A stretch of DNA of 64,000 nt, taken from the NCBI GenBank assembly GCA_035607415.1, contig DATNAQ010000173.1, positions 22,842 to 86,841 of the forward strand, read 5' to 3'. The notes beneath the pieces are model-generated. The model was not told the DNA's origin, made no database searches, and was given only the letters and a program-made list of their open reading frames with translations. The translations under genes were made by a program, and so were the position numbers. This document shows, one piece after another, positions 7,645 to 16,514 of this stretch. How positions within the stretch are numbered: position 1 is the first letter of the stretch; each line of letters starts with the position of its first letter. The DNA comes from JAQBQH01 sp035607415 (lineage in GTDB: Bacteria; Myxococcota_A; Polyangia; Palsa-1104).

Positions 7645-8015
7645 GCCAGGGCCGGCCGCAAAAGAAGATCGTCTTGCTCGACGACAGCGAGCTCATCCGC
7701 GAGCTGGTGCGCGAGACCTTGGAAGAGCGAGGCTACCAGGTCGTCGACGTGAGCACGCCGTTCGGCTTCAGCAACCTGCTGCGCCGCGAGAACCCCGACC
7801 TGGCCCTCCTCGACGTGACCATGCCGACCCTGCGGGGCGACAAGCTCGCCGAGATCGCCATCCAGCACGGCATCTCCTGCCCGATCGTCCTGTTCTCCGA
7901 TCGGCCGGCGGAGGAGCTCGCTGCGATGGCGAAGGCGGTGAAGGCCGCGGGCTACATTCGCAAGACCGGAGACATGGATGAAGTCGTCCGCGCCGTTGAG
8001 CGGTTCCTCAAATAG
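7641..8015 (+). CDS. Single-domain response regulator (CheY-like)
   Basis: 124 residues forming one receiver domain: acidic pair DD at 14-15, phospho-acceptor Asp58 (LALLDVTMP), Ser in IVLFSDRP, and Lys in YIRKTG. Starts with TTG overlapping the lipoprotein stop (TTGA). There is no output domain, so it works as a phosphate sink or a protein-binding switch. Its closest relative in the window is the receiver at 19626-20003, which shares CPIVLFSDRPA-EL and the same architecture. It precedes the chemoreceptor by nine bases. Confidence 0.9.
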   Translation: MSQGRPQKKIVLLDDSELIRELVRETLEERGYQVVDVSTPFGFSNLLRRENPDLALLDVTMPTLRGDKLAEIAIQHGISCPIVLFSDRPAEELAAMAKAVKAAGYIRKTGDMDEVVRAVERFLK

Positions 8016-8024
8016 ACCTCGGGG

Positions 8025-9584
8025 GTGCTCTTGGTCCTGAATCCATCGCACCTGTCGCTGCGCAGCAAGCTGGTCGGGCTGATCACGCTGCTCATCTCGG
8101 GCGTGGCCATCTTCCTCATCCTGTTCTTTCCCGCGCGCATGGACGCGTTCTCGCGACGCTGGCTCGAGCGCCGCGGCGAGGGCATGGCGACGGTCCTGGC
8201 CAACGCCTCGGCGCCGGGCCTCGAGTTCGATGACTCGAGCAACGTGCAGGCGCTGCTCAACGGCCTCGCCGGCAACGCCGAGATCCGTTACGCCACCGTC
8301 AAGCGGCCCAACGGCACCAACCTGGCCGCGCTCCATCCCGAGCGCGCGCCCGAGGGTACCACCGCGGTGCCGACGGGCGTGGTCTCGAGCTACGAAGGCG
8401 ACGAGCTGCGCGTGTACGCGCCGGTCAAACCGCGCAGCGGCGCCGCGGGCGTGCTCACGCTCGGCTTCGGGCTCGACGAGCTCAAGCGCGAGAAGCACGC
8501 GCAGGACATCGCCGTCGGCTGGGTCTCGATCATCGTGTTCATCCTCGGCCTCGGCACCAGCTTCATCGTCGGCACCGTCCTGGTGCGGCCGGTGCGCCAG
8601 ATGACCGACGTGGCCTTGCGCATCGCGCGCGGCGATCTGTCGCAGTCCGAGCTGCACGTCACCAGCCGCGACGAGGTCGGCCGCATGGCCGAGGCGTTCA
8701 ACCAGATGTTGCGCTCCTTGCGCGAGCTGGCGGCGGCGGCGCAGCGCATCGGACAGGGCGACCTCACGCTGCGCCTCAACATGGAGGGCCAGCTCGCCGA
8801 GGCGTTCAACGGAATGGTCGAGAGCCAGCGCAGCCTCGTCGGGCAGATCGGCGAGACGGTCATCCAGCTCGGCTCGGCGGCGGCCGAGATCTACGCCGCC
8901 GCGCAGCAGCAGGAGGGCGCGTCGAACCAGCAGGCCTCGGGCGTCGAGGAGGTCAGCCGCACGATGCAGTCGCTGCTCGATTCGGCGTCGCACGTGGCCA
9001 ACTCGACCAAGGGCGTGCTCACCGCGGCCGAGCGCACCAAGCAGACGACCGACGCGACCTCCAAGCGCGTCGCCGGGCTCGGCGATCACACCAACCGCAT
9101 CGCCGAGGTGCTCGAGGTCATCCGAGACATCGCCGATCGCTCCGACCTGCTCGCGCTCAACGCCTCGCTCGAGGCGACTCGCGCCGGCGAGGCGGGGCGC
9201 GCCTTCGCGCTCGTCGCCACCGAGATGCGCCGTCTGGCCGAGCGCGTGACCGCGTCGGTGCAGGACGTCAAGACGCTGCTCGCCGACATCCGCGCGTTCG
9301 GCGCCAGCACGGTCATGGCCGCCGACGAAGGGCGCAAGCTCGCCGACGGCACCACCGAGTCGGCGCGGCAGATCACGCTGGTCACGCAGCAGCAGCGCAC
9401 GGCGACGGAGCAGGTGCTGCAGTCGATGCAGCAGATCACCGTGATCCTCGGGCAGACGGTCCAGTCGGTGCAGCAGGCGCGCTCGGCGGTGCAGATGCTC
9501 AAGACGCTCGCCGATCAGCTGGCGGAGCTGATGGCGCGCTTCCGCGTCGACGAGAGGAGCGGCGTCAAGCCGAAGGCGGCCTGA
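8025..9584 (+). CDS. Methyl-accepting chemotaxis protein
   Basis: 519 residues from GTG 8025. TM1 lies near residues 15-34 (GLITLLISGVAIFLILFF), a ~130-residue periplasmic sensor follows, and TM2 is around 166-188 (WVSIIVFILGLGTSFIVGTVLV). HAMP covers about 189-240 (PVRQMTDVALRIARGDL). The cytoplasmic coiled-coil has the invariant receptor tip IADRSDLLALNASLEATRAG, with EAGRAFALVATEMRRLAER after it. Receptors of this kind control CheA through CheW. The gene sits between a receiver and the cheA-REC gene, so it is the dedicated input of this pathway. The periplasmic part (NVQALLNGLAGNAEIRYATVKRPNG) resembles small sensor domains shared with histidine kinases, and a similar stretch occurs in the kinase at 20490-21926. 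Confidence 0.93.
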   Translation: MLLVLNPSHLSLRSKLVGLITLLISGVAIFLILFFPARMDAFSRRWLERRGEGMATVLANASAPGLEFDDSSNVQALLNGLAGNAEIRYATVKRPNGTNLAALHPERAPEGTTAVPTGVVSSYEGDELRVYAPVKPRSGAAGVLTLGFGLDELKREKHAQDIAVGWVSIIVFILGLGTSFIVGTVLVRPVRQMTDVALRIARGDLSQSELHVTSRDEVGRMAEAFNQMLRSLRELAAAAQRIGQGDLTLRLNMEGQLAEAFNGMVESQRSLVGQIGETVIQLGSAAAEIYAAAQQQEGASNQQASGVEEVSRTMQSLLDSASHVANSTKGVLTAAERTKQTTDATSKRVAGLGDHTNRIAEVLEVIRDIADRSDLLALNASLEATRAGEAGRAFALVATEMRRLAERVTASVQDVKTLLADIRAFGASTVMAADEGRKLADGTTESARQITLVTQQQRTATEQVLQSMQQITVILGQTVQSVQQARSAVQMLKTLADQLAELMARFRVDERSGVKPKAA

Positions 9585-11701
9585 GCAATCCGCGCGACAA
9601 GCTGTTCGGCCGCTACCGGGCCAACGCGCTCGATCGCCTACGCCGCGTGACCCTCGGCCTCATCGAGCTCGAAGCCGGGCGCGGCGACGCGGTGGCGCTC
9701 GAGCAGATCGGCCGCGAGCTGCACACGCTCAAGGGCGAGTCGCGCATGTTCGGCCAGGCCGCCATCAGCGAGGTGGTGCACTCCGCCGAGACGCTGGTCA
9801 TGCGGCACGACGGCTCGTCGCCGTCGCCCGCGGTGTGCGCCAGGGTGATCGCGGGGCTCGACGCGCTCTCGCGCTATCTGCGCGACGAGCTCGGAGGAGA
9901 AACGCAGGCGGCAGCGGTGTTGGCCGAGGTGCAGCGCGCGCTCACCGCCGGCGCGGCAGCCGCGGGAGCGCCGGCCGCGGGCGCGCCGGCCGCGGACGCG
10001 CCGGCCGCGGGCGCGCCAGCCGCGGACGCGGCACCGGCGGCCGCGAGCGCGCCTGCCGTAGGCGCGCCGGTGGCGGACGAGTCTGTCGCCGCCGCGCCGA
10101 CGCCGGCCGGTGCGACGCCCGCCGCCGACAAGGATCGCTGGACACAGGTCTCGGTCCGCCAGGTCGACGAGCTGCGCGAGCAGGTCGCGCAGTTCTCGGT
10201 CGATTTTCGCGCGCTGGTGGCCCGCTTCCGGGCGGCGCCGGCCGAGCTCAGTGACGCCGAACGGCGCACGCTCATCGAGGATCTCGATCGCTGCCGCGTC
10301 CAGCTCGACGGCGTCGCCGGCGCCAGCTGGTCCCTGCAGCTGCAATCGATCGAGCCTACGCTCGGCGAGCTCGTGCGCCACGCTCGCGAGCTGGCGATCG
10401 GCCAGGGCAAGCGGGTGCGCGGCGTGGTCACCGCGGCCGGCGCCCAGGTGGAGCGCAACGTGCTCGATGCGCTCTGGGAGCCGCTCTTGCACATCGTGCG
10501 CAACGCCGTCGACCACGGCATCGAGCTGCCGGCCGCGCGCGGCGCCAAGGGGCCGGAGGCGACGCTCACGCTGCGCGCGGAGCCCACCGGCGCAACCATC
10601 ACCATCGTGATCGCCGACGACGGCGCCGGCGTCGACGTCGCGCGCGTTCGGCAGACCGCCGTCGCGCGCGGCATGTTGACCGAGCAAGCGGCAGCCGCGC
10701 TCACCGAGGCGCAGACGCTCGACCTCTTGTTCCAGCACGGCTTCTCGACGCGCTCGGAGGTGAGCGATCTGTCGGGCCGCGGCATCGGCCTCGACGTCGT
10801 GCGCAGCGTCGTCGAGGAGTTGGGCGGGACCGTGGCGTTGACGAGCCGGGCGGGCGAGGGCACCGAGATCGTGCTGACGATCCCGGCGCGGCTGAGCCAG
10901 GAGAAGGTCCTGGTGGTCCGCTGCGGCGAGCTCTTGTGCGGTCTTCCGGCCCGTCAGGTCGTCGAGGTGGTGCCGCTCGCCGAGGGCCGCGTCGAGCAGG
11001 TGTCGGGCGCCGAGCTCTTCCGCCTGCGCGCCGGGACCTTGCCCCTCCATTCGCTGTCGCGCCTCCTCGGCCAGGCCAGCGACGACGAGCCGTGGATCCT
11101 GGTCTTGAGCGCGGGGTTGCGCAAGCTGGCGCTGGCCGTGCCCGCGCTCGTCGGCGAGCACGAGCTGTTGCGGCGCCCGCTCGACCGCGCGCTCGCCATC
11201 CACCAGCACCTCGGCGGCAGCGCGACGCTCGACGACGGGCGGCTGGTGCTGTTGCTCGCCGTCGCGGGCCTCTTGCGCCGCAGCGGCGCCGTCATCCCCG
11301 TGCGTGCGCGCGCTCAGGCGCCGGCGCCGGCGCGGCGCTCGGTGCTCGTCGTCGAAGACTCGGACGTGATCCGCGAGCTCGTCGCCGACATCCTGCGCGG
11401 CGCGGGCCACGAAGTGCGCACGGCGACGAACGGAGAAGAGGGCGCGCGCGCGCTCGACGAGCGGCTCCCCGACGCCATCATCTGCGACATCGAGATGCCG
11501 ATCATGAACGGCCTGGAGCTGTTGCGCCACGTGCGCAGCCGCTGGCCGCTCCTACCGATGATCATGCTGACGACGCGCGGGTCCGAGGAAGATCGCCGCC
11601 ACGCCGCCGCGCTCGGCGCCAACGCGCACCTCATCAAGTCGGGCTTCCGCGAGGATCTGCTGCTCGAGACGCTGAACCGCTTCATCGACGTGCGCGCGTG
11701 A
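9581..11701 (+). CDS. CheA-type histidine kinase with C-terminal receiver (CheA-REC hybrid)
   Basis: 706 residues if started at CTG 9581, which overlaps the chemoreceptor stop as CTGA; 684 from the first conventional start, GTG 9647. The CTG is preferred because the N-terminal helix of the HPt domain (DKLFGRYRANALDRLRRV) lies before the GTG. Domains: HPt with His48 (HTLKGES); a 15-bp-repeat-encoded Ala/Gly/Pro linker; HATPase with N box HIVRNAVDHGIE near 305, DDGAGVD, FQHGFSTR and SGRGIGLDVV; a CheW-like domain; and REC with VVEDSD, Asp636 (IICDIEMP) and IKSG. The CheY-binding P2 domain is absent, replaced by the linker. The arrangement resembles FrzE of the Frz pathway. It autophosphorylates and signals to its own receiver or to the island's single receivers (inference). 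Confidence 0.93.
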   Translation: MSNPRDKLFGRYRANALDRLRRVTLGLIELEAGRGDAVALEQIGRELHTLKGESRMFGQAAISEVVHSAETLVMRHDGSSPSPAVCARVIAGLDALSRYLRDELGGETQAAAVLAEVQRALTAGAAAAGAPAAGAPAADAPAAGAPAADAAPAAASAPAVGAPVADESVAAAPTPAGATPAADKDRWTQVSVRQVDELREQVAQFSVDFRALVARFRAAPAELSDAERRTLIEDLDRCRVQLDGVAGASWSLQLQSIEPTLGELVRHARELAIGQGKRVRGVVTAAGAQVERNVLDALWEPLLHIVRNAVDHGIELPAARGAKGPEATLTLRAEPTGATITIVIADDGAGVDVARVRQTAVARGMLTEQAAAALTEAQTLDLLFQHGFSTRSEVSDLSGRGIGLDVVRSVVEELGGTVALTSRAGEGTEIVLTIPARLSQEKVLVVRCGELLCGLPARQVVEVVPLAEGRVEQVSGAELFRLRAGTLPLHSLSRLLGQASDDEPWILVLSAGLRKLALAVPALVGEHELLRRPLDRALAIHQHLGGSATLDDGRLVLLLAVAGLLRRSGAVIPVRARAQAPAPARRSVLVVEDSDVIRELVADILRGAGHEVRTATNGEEGARALDERLPDAIICDIEMPIMNGLELLRHVRSRWPLLPMIMLTTRGSEEDRRHAAALGANAHLIKSGFREDLLLETLNRFIDVRA
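9961..10035 (+). repeat. 15-bp tandem repeat encoding an Ala-Gly-Pro linker
   Basis: Five units of roughly CGCGGGCGCGCCGGC start at 9961, 9976, 9991, 10006 and 10021, with a few substitutions. They encode AGAPA/ADAPA-type repeats in the linker between the HPt and kinase parts of the CheA hybrid. Copy number is expected to vary between strains. Confidence 0.8.
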
Positions 11702-13032
11702 GCACGGCGCGCGTCACGACCCACCGGCTGGCTGCGCTGTTCGCCGGGCACACCGGGATCGATCTGGAGCGCGGCAACCAGGACGCCGCGCTGCAGCGCT
11801 TCGTCGTCCAGCGCAGCCACGAGCTCGGCCTCGCCTCGCTGGAGGCGTACCTCGAGCTCATTGTCACCGCCGATTCACCCGAGCTGCGGCGGGTCATCAA
11901 CGCCATCACCATCGGCCTGTCCTGGCTCTTCCGCGACGCGGAGCAGCTCGCCGCCCTCGAGCAGCTCTTCGAGGAGCTGCCCGATCGCGAGCGCCCGCTC
12001 GAGATCTGGGTCCCCGGCTGCGCCCGCGGCGAGGACGTCTACTCGATCGCCATGCTGGCGGCGGCGCGCGGGCGGCGCGTCGCCGTGCTCGGTAGCGACA
12101 TCAACAGCGACTTCCTCGCGGAAGCCGGCGAAGGGCGTTACAGCGCCTGGTCCTGCCGCCATGTACCGGAGCGGCTCTCGAGCTACCTCGTCGACCTCGC
12201 CGCGGATGGACGGCGCCGTATCGCGCCATCTTTGCGCGGCAGCGTGCGCTTCGCGCGTCACAACCTGCTCGACCCGCCGCCGTCACCGGCGCGCGCCGCC
12301 GCCTGGGACATCATCCTGTGCCGGAACGTGCTCATCTATTTTCACGCCGCCGAAGCGGCGGCGACGGTCACGCGCCTGGGACGCGCGCTCGGCAAGGATG
12401 GTTGGTTGTTCCTCGGCGCCAACGAGCCGTGGTCGCCCGTCGATCTGCGCGCGGTCTCGCTCGTCGGGCGCATCGCGTTTCGCCCCAACCTCGGCGCCGT
12501 CGAGGCGCCGCCGCGAAACGAGCCGACCTGGGTGTCCGCGCCGTTGGGGCCGGCGACAGCGCCAGCGCCGCGTGAGGCCGAGCCGGCGCCGCTCGAGGCC
12601 GAGGTGGCCGAGGCGGCCGAGCCGCGGCCCGACGTCGTGGCGCTGCTGCGCGACGCGGCCGATCGCCACGTCGAGGGGCGCTTCGCCGAAGCGCTCACGC
12701 TCTACTCGCAGGTGCTCGCCGTCGCGCCGCTGCACAACGAAGCGCACCTGCTGCTCGGCGTCACCCACTACATGATGGGCGACTTCAGCGCGGCGGTGCA
12801 GGCGCTGCGCGCGGCGCTGTTCCTCGATCCCGACTTGTGGCCGGCGGCGTTCTACCTCGCGCTCAGCCACGACAAGCTCGGCCACGACGGCGAGGCGGGG
12901 CGCGCCTACCGCGACGTCGTCGCCGCGGCGGCCAAGCCCGAGCGCTTCTCCACCAACGTCCTCGATCAGCTTCGCCTGTGGAAGGCAGACATCGTGCAGC
13001 TGGCGCGCGCGCGCGCCGCGCGGCACCGCTGA
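11698..13032 (+). CDS. cheR: CheR-type protein methyltransferase with TPR tail
   Basis: 444 residues from GTG 11698, overlapping the cheA stop (GTGA). The CheR N-terminal helical domain is followed by a SAM-binding fold: WLFRDAEQLAALEQL, WVPGCARGEDVYSIAML (SAM loop), VLGSDINSDFLAEAGEGRYSAW, and WDIILCRNVLIYFH. After a Pro/Ala/Glu-rich linker (~270-320), three TPR-like helical repeats occur, including DAADRHVEGRFAEALTLYSQVLAVAP and LGVTHYMMGDFSAAVQALRAALFLDP. CheR methylates glutamates of chemoreceptors using SAM; TPR extensions, as in FrzF, regulate substrate choice. It is followed by cheB with a one-base overlap (TGATG), giving the complete adaptation pair for the receptor at 8025. Confidence 0.94.
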   Translation: MSTARVTTHRLAALFAGHTGIDLERGNQDAALQRFVVQRSHELGLASLEAYLELIVTADSPELRRVINAITIGLSWLFRDAEQLAALEQLFEELPDRERPLEIWVPGCARGEDVYSIAMLAAARGRRVAVLGSDINSDFLAEAGEGRYSAWSCRHVPERLSSYLVDLAADGRRRIAPSLRGSVRFARHNLLDPPPSPARAAAWDIILCRNVLIYFHAAEAAATVTRLGRALGKDGWLFLGANEPWSPVDLRAVSLVGRIAFRPNLGAVEAPPRNEPTWVSAPLGPATAPAPREAEPAPLEAEVAEAAEPRPDVVALLRDAADRHVEGRFAEALTLYSQVLAVAPLHNEAHLLLGVTHYMMGDFSAAVQALRAALFLDPDLWPAAFYLALSHDKLGHDGEAGRAYRDVVAAAAKPERFSTNVLDQLRLWKADIVQLARARAARHR

Positions 13033-14069
13033 TGCCGACCCGCATCTTCGTCGTCGACGACTCGCCGATGTTCCGCGAGATGCTGCGCGGGATCGTCGAG
13101 GCCGACGGCGACATCGCGGTCATCGGCGAAGCGGCCACCGGCGAGTCGGCGCTGGCGCTCGTCGATGCGCTGCAGCCGGACCTCGTCACGGTCGACATCG
13201 AGATGCCGGGGCTCGGGGGCCTGGCGACGATCGCGCAGCTGATGATGCGGCGGCCGGTGCCGATCCTGGTGCTCACCGGCCAGCCCACCGGCGAGGGCAG
13301 CACGCTGGCGTTCGAGGCCATCGGCCGCGGCGCGCTCGAGATCGCCTCCAAGTCGGAGCTCGGCCGCGACGAAGGCGCCTGGCTGCGCAGCCTCGTCAAG
13401 CAGCTCGGCAACGTGCGCGTCGTACGGCATCCCGGCGTGCACCGCCCGCCGCCGCCGGGCCCGCCGCCGCTGGTGCGCGCGCCGAGCGGCCGCGGCTGCG
13501 CGATCGTCGGCATCGCCGCGTCGAGCGGTGGGCCGTCGGCCATCGTCGACGTCCTGAGCGCGTTGCCTCCGGACTTTCCCGGCTGCATTGCGCTCGTGCA
13601 GCACCTGCCGAACGGGTTCGTCGCGCCGTTCGAGCGCTTCCTCGCCGAGCGGCTGGAGCTGACGGTCGCGGTGGTGCACGCGCGGACGCTGCCCCGTCCG
13701 GGGTCGCTGCTGTTGCCCGCCGACGACCGCCATCTGCTCTTTGCCGACGACGGCGCCTTCACCGTCTCGTCCGCGCCCGTGGTCGGCGGCCACCGCCCGT
13801 CGGCGACGCTGCTGTTCGAGTCGCTGGCGCGCGTCGAAGGGGCGCGCGCTGTCGGCGTGATCCTGAGCGGCATGGGCGATGACGGCGCCGCCGGCCTCCT
13901 GGCGCTCCGGCGCGCCGGTGCCGAGACGATCGCACAGGACGAAGCGACGTCGGCGATCTACGGCATGCCGCGCGCGGCCGTCGAGCGCGGTGCCGCCTCT
14001 CAGGTCCTGCCGCTCGGCGCGATCGCCGCCGTCCTCGGCCGGCTCGCCAGCGAACGCTCGCGCCGCTGA
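13032..14069 (+). CDS. cheB: CheB: receiver-controlled chemoreceptor methylesterase
   Basis: 345 residues. REC at 1-120 has VDDSPMF and phospho-acceptor Asp55 (VTVDIEMPG). A Pro-rich hinge near 135-150 leads to the CheB methylesterase domain with its Ser-His-Asp triad: Ser164 (AASSGGP), His191 (VQHLPNGF) and Asp283 (SGMGDDG). GHRPSATLLFESLA and AIYGMPRAAVERG are further family blocks. It removes methyl groups placed by CheR. The ATG shares its A with the cheR TGA. Last gene of the plus-strand operon; two cheW genes on the other strand end three bases beyond its stop. Confidence 0.95.
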   Translation: MPTRIFVVDDSPMFREMLRGIVEADGDIAVIGEAATGESALALVDALQPDLVTVDIEMPGLGGLATIAQLMMRRPVPILVLTGQPTGEGSTLAFEAIGRGALEIASKSELGRDEGAWLRSLVKQLGNVRVVRHPGVHRPPPPGPPPLVRAPSGRGCAIVGIAASSGGPSAIVDVLSALPPDFPGCIALVQHLPNGFVAPFERFLAERLELTVAVVHARTLPRPGSLLLPADDRHLLFADDGAFTVSSAPVVGGHRPSATLLFESLARVEGARAVGVILSGMGDDGAAGLLALRRAGAETIAQDEATSAIYGMPRAAVERGAASQVLPLGAIAAVLGRLASERSRR

Positions 14070-14072
14070 TCG

Positions 14073-14438
14073 CTAGGCGACGACGCGCTCGGCGTCGAGC
14101 ACGAGCAGCGGCTGCTGCCCGTCGCTGACCACGACGTGCGAGATCCAGCGGACGTGTGCGGCGAGCGGCGCCGGCAGAGGCAAGAGGTGATCGCGGGCGA
14201 TGTGGCGCAGCGTCACGTCGCCTGACACCAGCGCCGCCAGCGGCTCGCGTCCGGCGCGCGCGAGCAACAGGATGCGCACGGCGCCGCCTTCCGGCTCGAC
14301 GCCGACGAGCTGCGCCAGATCGATGGCCGGCTCGCCGGCCCAGCGATCGACGGGGACGACTTCTTGTACGCGTGCCGCGGCGACGGCGAAATCGACGTTG
14401 CGCGCGTGCACGACCATGAGCGCGAGCTCGTCGTTCAT
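14073..14438 (-). CDS. CheW-like coupling protein (short)
   Basis: 121 residues with a CheW pattern: LALMVVHARNVDFAVAAARVQEVVPV at the start, AIDLAQLVG in the middle, and VRWISHVVVSDGQQPLLVLDAERVV at the end. CheW bridges receptors and CheA. It overlaps the upstream cheW gene by four bases (ATGA). At 121 residues it is shorter than classical CheW (~150-165), so it may be a reduced single-domain version. The two cheW genes converge with the operon they should serve, so their transcription is independent of it. Confidence 0.82.
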   Translation of the reverse strand: MNDELALMVVHARNVDFAVAAARVQEVVPVDRWAGEPAIDLAQLVGVEPEGGAVRILLLARAGREPLAALVSGDVTLRHIARDHLLPLPAPLAAHVRWISHVVVSDGQQPLLVLDAERVVA

Positions 14439-14869
14439 GCCGCGGTCGCCGGGGCCAACACCCGCACCACGTCGGCGAGATCGACGACCGGCATGGGCAC
14501 ACCGTCGAGCTCGAGCTCCATCGTCGCGTGCCTGAGGCGGGTGAGCTGCGCCGGCCGCTGCGCATCGTCGGGCAGCTCCTGGACCTCGCGCACGGCGTCG
14601 ACCGGCAGCGCGAACGTCGCGCCGTCGACGCCGACCACGATGGTCCGTCGCCGGCGCTCGCCGACCGCGAGCGGCGCGCCGCCGCTCATCAGCGGGGCCA
14701 TGTCCAGGACCGCCACGGCTCGTCCGCGCCAGACGATGACCCCCGGCATCTCCGCCGGCGCGCCGGCGATCGGCACCCACGCCTGCTCGCCGAGGATCTC
14801 CTGCACGGCGCCGGCCGGCACCACGAGCCAGACGTCGTGGAGCTTCGCAGGAACGATGCTGATGCTCAT
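14435..14869 (-). CDS. CheW-like coupling protein
   Basis: 144 residues from ATG 14869; an in-frame GTG at 14908 would add 13 unlikely residues. CheW features: LHDVWLVVPAGAVQEILGEQAW, PGVIVWRGRAVAVLDMAPLM, RRRTIVVGVDGATFALPVDAVREVQEL and VPMPVVDLADVVRVL. It forms a two-gene minus-strand unit with the shorter CheW downstream. The 120 bases between its start and the phosphatase-like gene contain a purine-rich plus-strand tract (GAGAGGGAGAGGGG) and no clear promoter motif. Confidence 0.85.
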   Translation of the reverse strand: MSISIVPAKLHDVWLVVPAGAVQEILGEQAWVPIAGAPAEMPGVIVWRGRAVAVLDMAPLMSGGAPLAVGERRRRTIVVGVDGATFALPVDAVREVQELPDDAQRPAQLTRLRHATMELELDGVPMPVVDLADVVRVLAPATAA

Positions 14870-14990
14870 GGTCGCGTGATTATCGCGCGCGCGTGGGCGC
14901 GGCGTCAACGCAGAGATGGATGTGAGAGGGAACCGAGAGGGAGAGGGGAAGGGGAGAGGAGCTATCGGCTACGCGAGGGGCGGGCCGAGA

Positions 14991-16514
14991 TCAGTCGTCG
15001 CACGAGTCGCCGTCGGCGACCGGCAGGCGGTGCGTGTGCTCGAGGCGCACGGCGTCGAGGTCATGATCCTTCAGGCCGAGGGCCTTCATGATCGTCGGCG
15101 CCACCTCGCGGAGGTCGACCGCGTCGGTCACCGTCTTGTCCGCGGCGACGCGCGGGCCCGCCATCACCAGCGGCACGTGCGTGGACTCCTCGCTGAACGA
15201 GCCGTGCTCGCACTTCTTCGACGAGACGCTCGACGTCGTGTAGATGACGCCGTGCTGCGGCTCGATGATGATGTCGGCGCGGCGCTCCGGCGACAGGTCG
15301 AGCGTGCCGCCAAACGCGCGGTCGAGCGTGCTGCCCGAGTAGATGGTGTCGATGCCGAGCGTCGCCGCATTGGCCTGGAGCGCCGCGACCACGTCGGGCG
15401 TGCGCGAGTGATCCTTGAGCCAGATGAGCGAGATCGTGTCCGGCGTCTCCTGCGCGAGCAGGCCCGGCTGCACGCTGTTGACGGTCGCGTCGATGAGCGC
15501 GGGGTCGATCGCGCGGCGGCTCGAGAGGTCGACCGGCGTGTCGCCGTGCTTGGCGGTCACGATGACCAGCGTCGAGCTGGTCAGGCCCTGCGCGTCGAGC
15601 TCGGCGAGCAGGCCGCCAATAGAGCCGTCGACGAACTGGATCGCCGTCTCGAGCGACGCGCTCGGCGTGCCGGCCGCGTCGACGTAGCCGCCGACCTTCT
15701 CGCCGATGTTCACCGCCTGGTAGTTCATCATCATGATGCCGGGCACGCCGACGTGGTTGGTGCGCGTCTGGTCGTAGCCGTCGATCCAGTTGAGCACGAC
15801 GTTGGCCCTGGTCTGGTCGTACGCCGCCATCTTGACCGGGTCCTTCTTCAGGCCGTCGGCGTCGTTCTCCGGCGTGTAGAGCTCATCGAGGCCCGTTCCG
15901 GAGGGGCCGTTGAGGAGCTCGTAGGCCGGGTGCTTGTCGGTGACCGCGGTGCGATACCCGCCCGCCTTGGCCACCTCGAAGATGGTGTTCACCTTGAGGT
16001 AGTTGTGCGGGTAGACGAGCGAGCAGCCGTGGTCGGGATCGAGCGGCAAGAGGTTGGGGTCGATCGACGTGTTGAGCTGCGTGTCGTCGACGTTGATCTC
16101 GCCGTCGAAGGGGATGATGGTGCCGCGCGTGGCGCACCCCGAGCCGGCCGGCGAGAGCCGATCGTTCCAGGTGACGTCGTAGTAATAGCCGGTCGCCCGC
16201 GGCGAGCCGCCCGTGGTCATCGCCAGCGTGCCGGGGAACGAGTCCGACGGCCGCGACGAGGTCACGTTCGTGTAGTGCGTGCCGCGTCCGACCAGCGACG
16301 CCAGCGTCGACGTCGGATTCGCCGCGACATAGGCGTCGAAGTCGAACTGGTGCATGCCGTCGATGCTGAGCAAAAGGACGTGCTCGGCCGCGCCGTGCGC
16401 GTGATGGCCGCTGTAGCCGCTCAAGGCCGCCTGCTCGGTTCCTACGACCGGGGCGCCGTTGCACCCTGCCCACATGAGGCATCCTGCTAGAGCAAACTTC
16501 ATTCGCATTCTCAT
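14991..16514 (-). CDS. Alkaline-phosphatase-superfamily lipoprotein (phosphodiesterase/pyrophosphatase type)
   Basis: 507 residues. The start MRMRMKFALAGC contains lipobox LAGC (or WAGC six residues later). Metal-site motifs of the superfamily are visible: LLLSIDGMHQFDF (first Asp), RPSDSFPGTLAMTTGG around the expected nucleophile (Ser of DSFPG, where NPP enzymes usually have Thr), TDKHPAYELLNG, VIVTAKHGDTPVD, and a late THVPLVMAGP. This fits type I phosphodiesterase / nucleotide pyrophosphatase enzymes that hydrolyse phosphate or sulphate esters outside the cytoplasm. ATG 16514 was chosen for the GGGGAGACGAGGA ribosome region in front; ATGs at 16508 and 16502 are alternatives. It interrupts the signalling island and is not obviously part of it. 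Confidence 0.85.
   Translation of the reverse strand: MRMRMKFALAGCLMWAGCNGAPVVGTEQAALSGYSGHHAHGAAEHVLLLSIDGMHQFDFDAYVAANPTSTLASLVGRGTHYTNVTSSRPSDSFPGTLAMTTGGSPRATGYYYDVTWNDRLSPAGSGCATRGTIIPFDGEINVDDTQLNTSIDPNLLPLDPDHGCSLVYPHNYLKVNTIFEVAKAGGYRTAVTDKHPAYELLNGPSGTGLDELYTPENDADGLKKDPVKMAAYDQTRANVVLNWIDGYDQTRTNHVGVPGIMMMNYQAVNIGEKVGGYVDAAGTPSASLETAIQFVDGSIGGLLAELDAQGLTSSTLVIVTAKHGDTPVDLSSRRAIDPALIDATVNSVQPGLLAQETPDTISLIWLKDHSRTPDVVAALQANAATLGIDTIYSGSTLDRAFGGTLDLSPERRADIIIEPQHGVIYTTSSVSSKKCEHGSFSEESTHVPLVMAGPRVAADKTVTDAVDLREVAPTIMKALGLKDHDLDAVRLEHTHRLPVADGDSCDD

Noticed and set aside
9961..10035. Short CRISPR-like array
   Set aside because: The 15-bp units are contiguous, have no spacers and encode a protein linker in frame.
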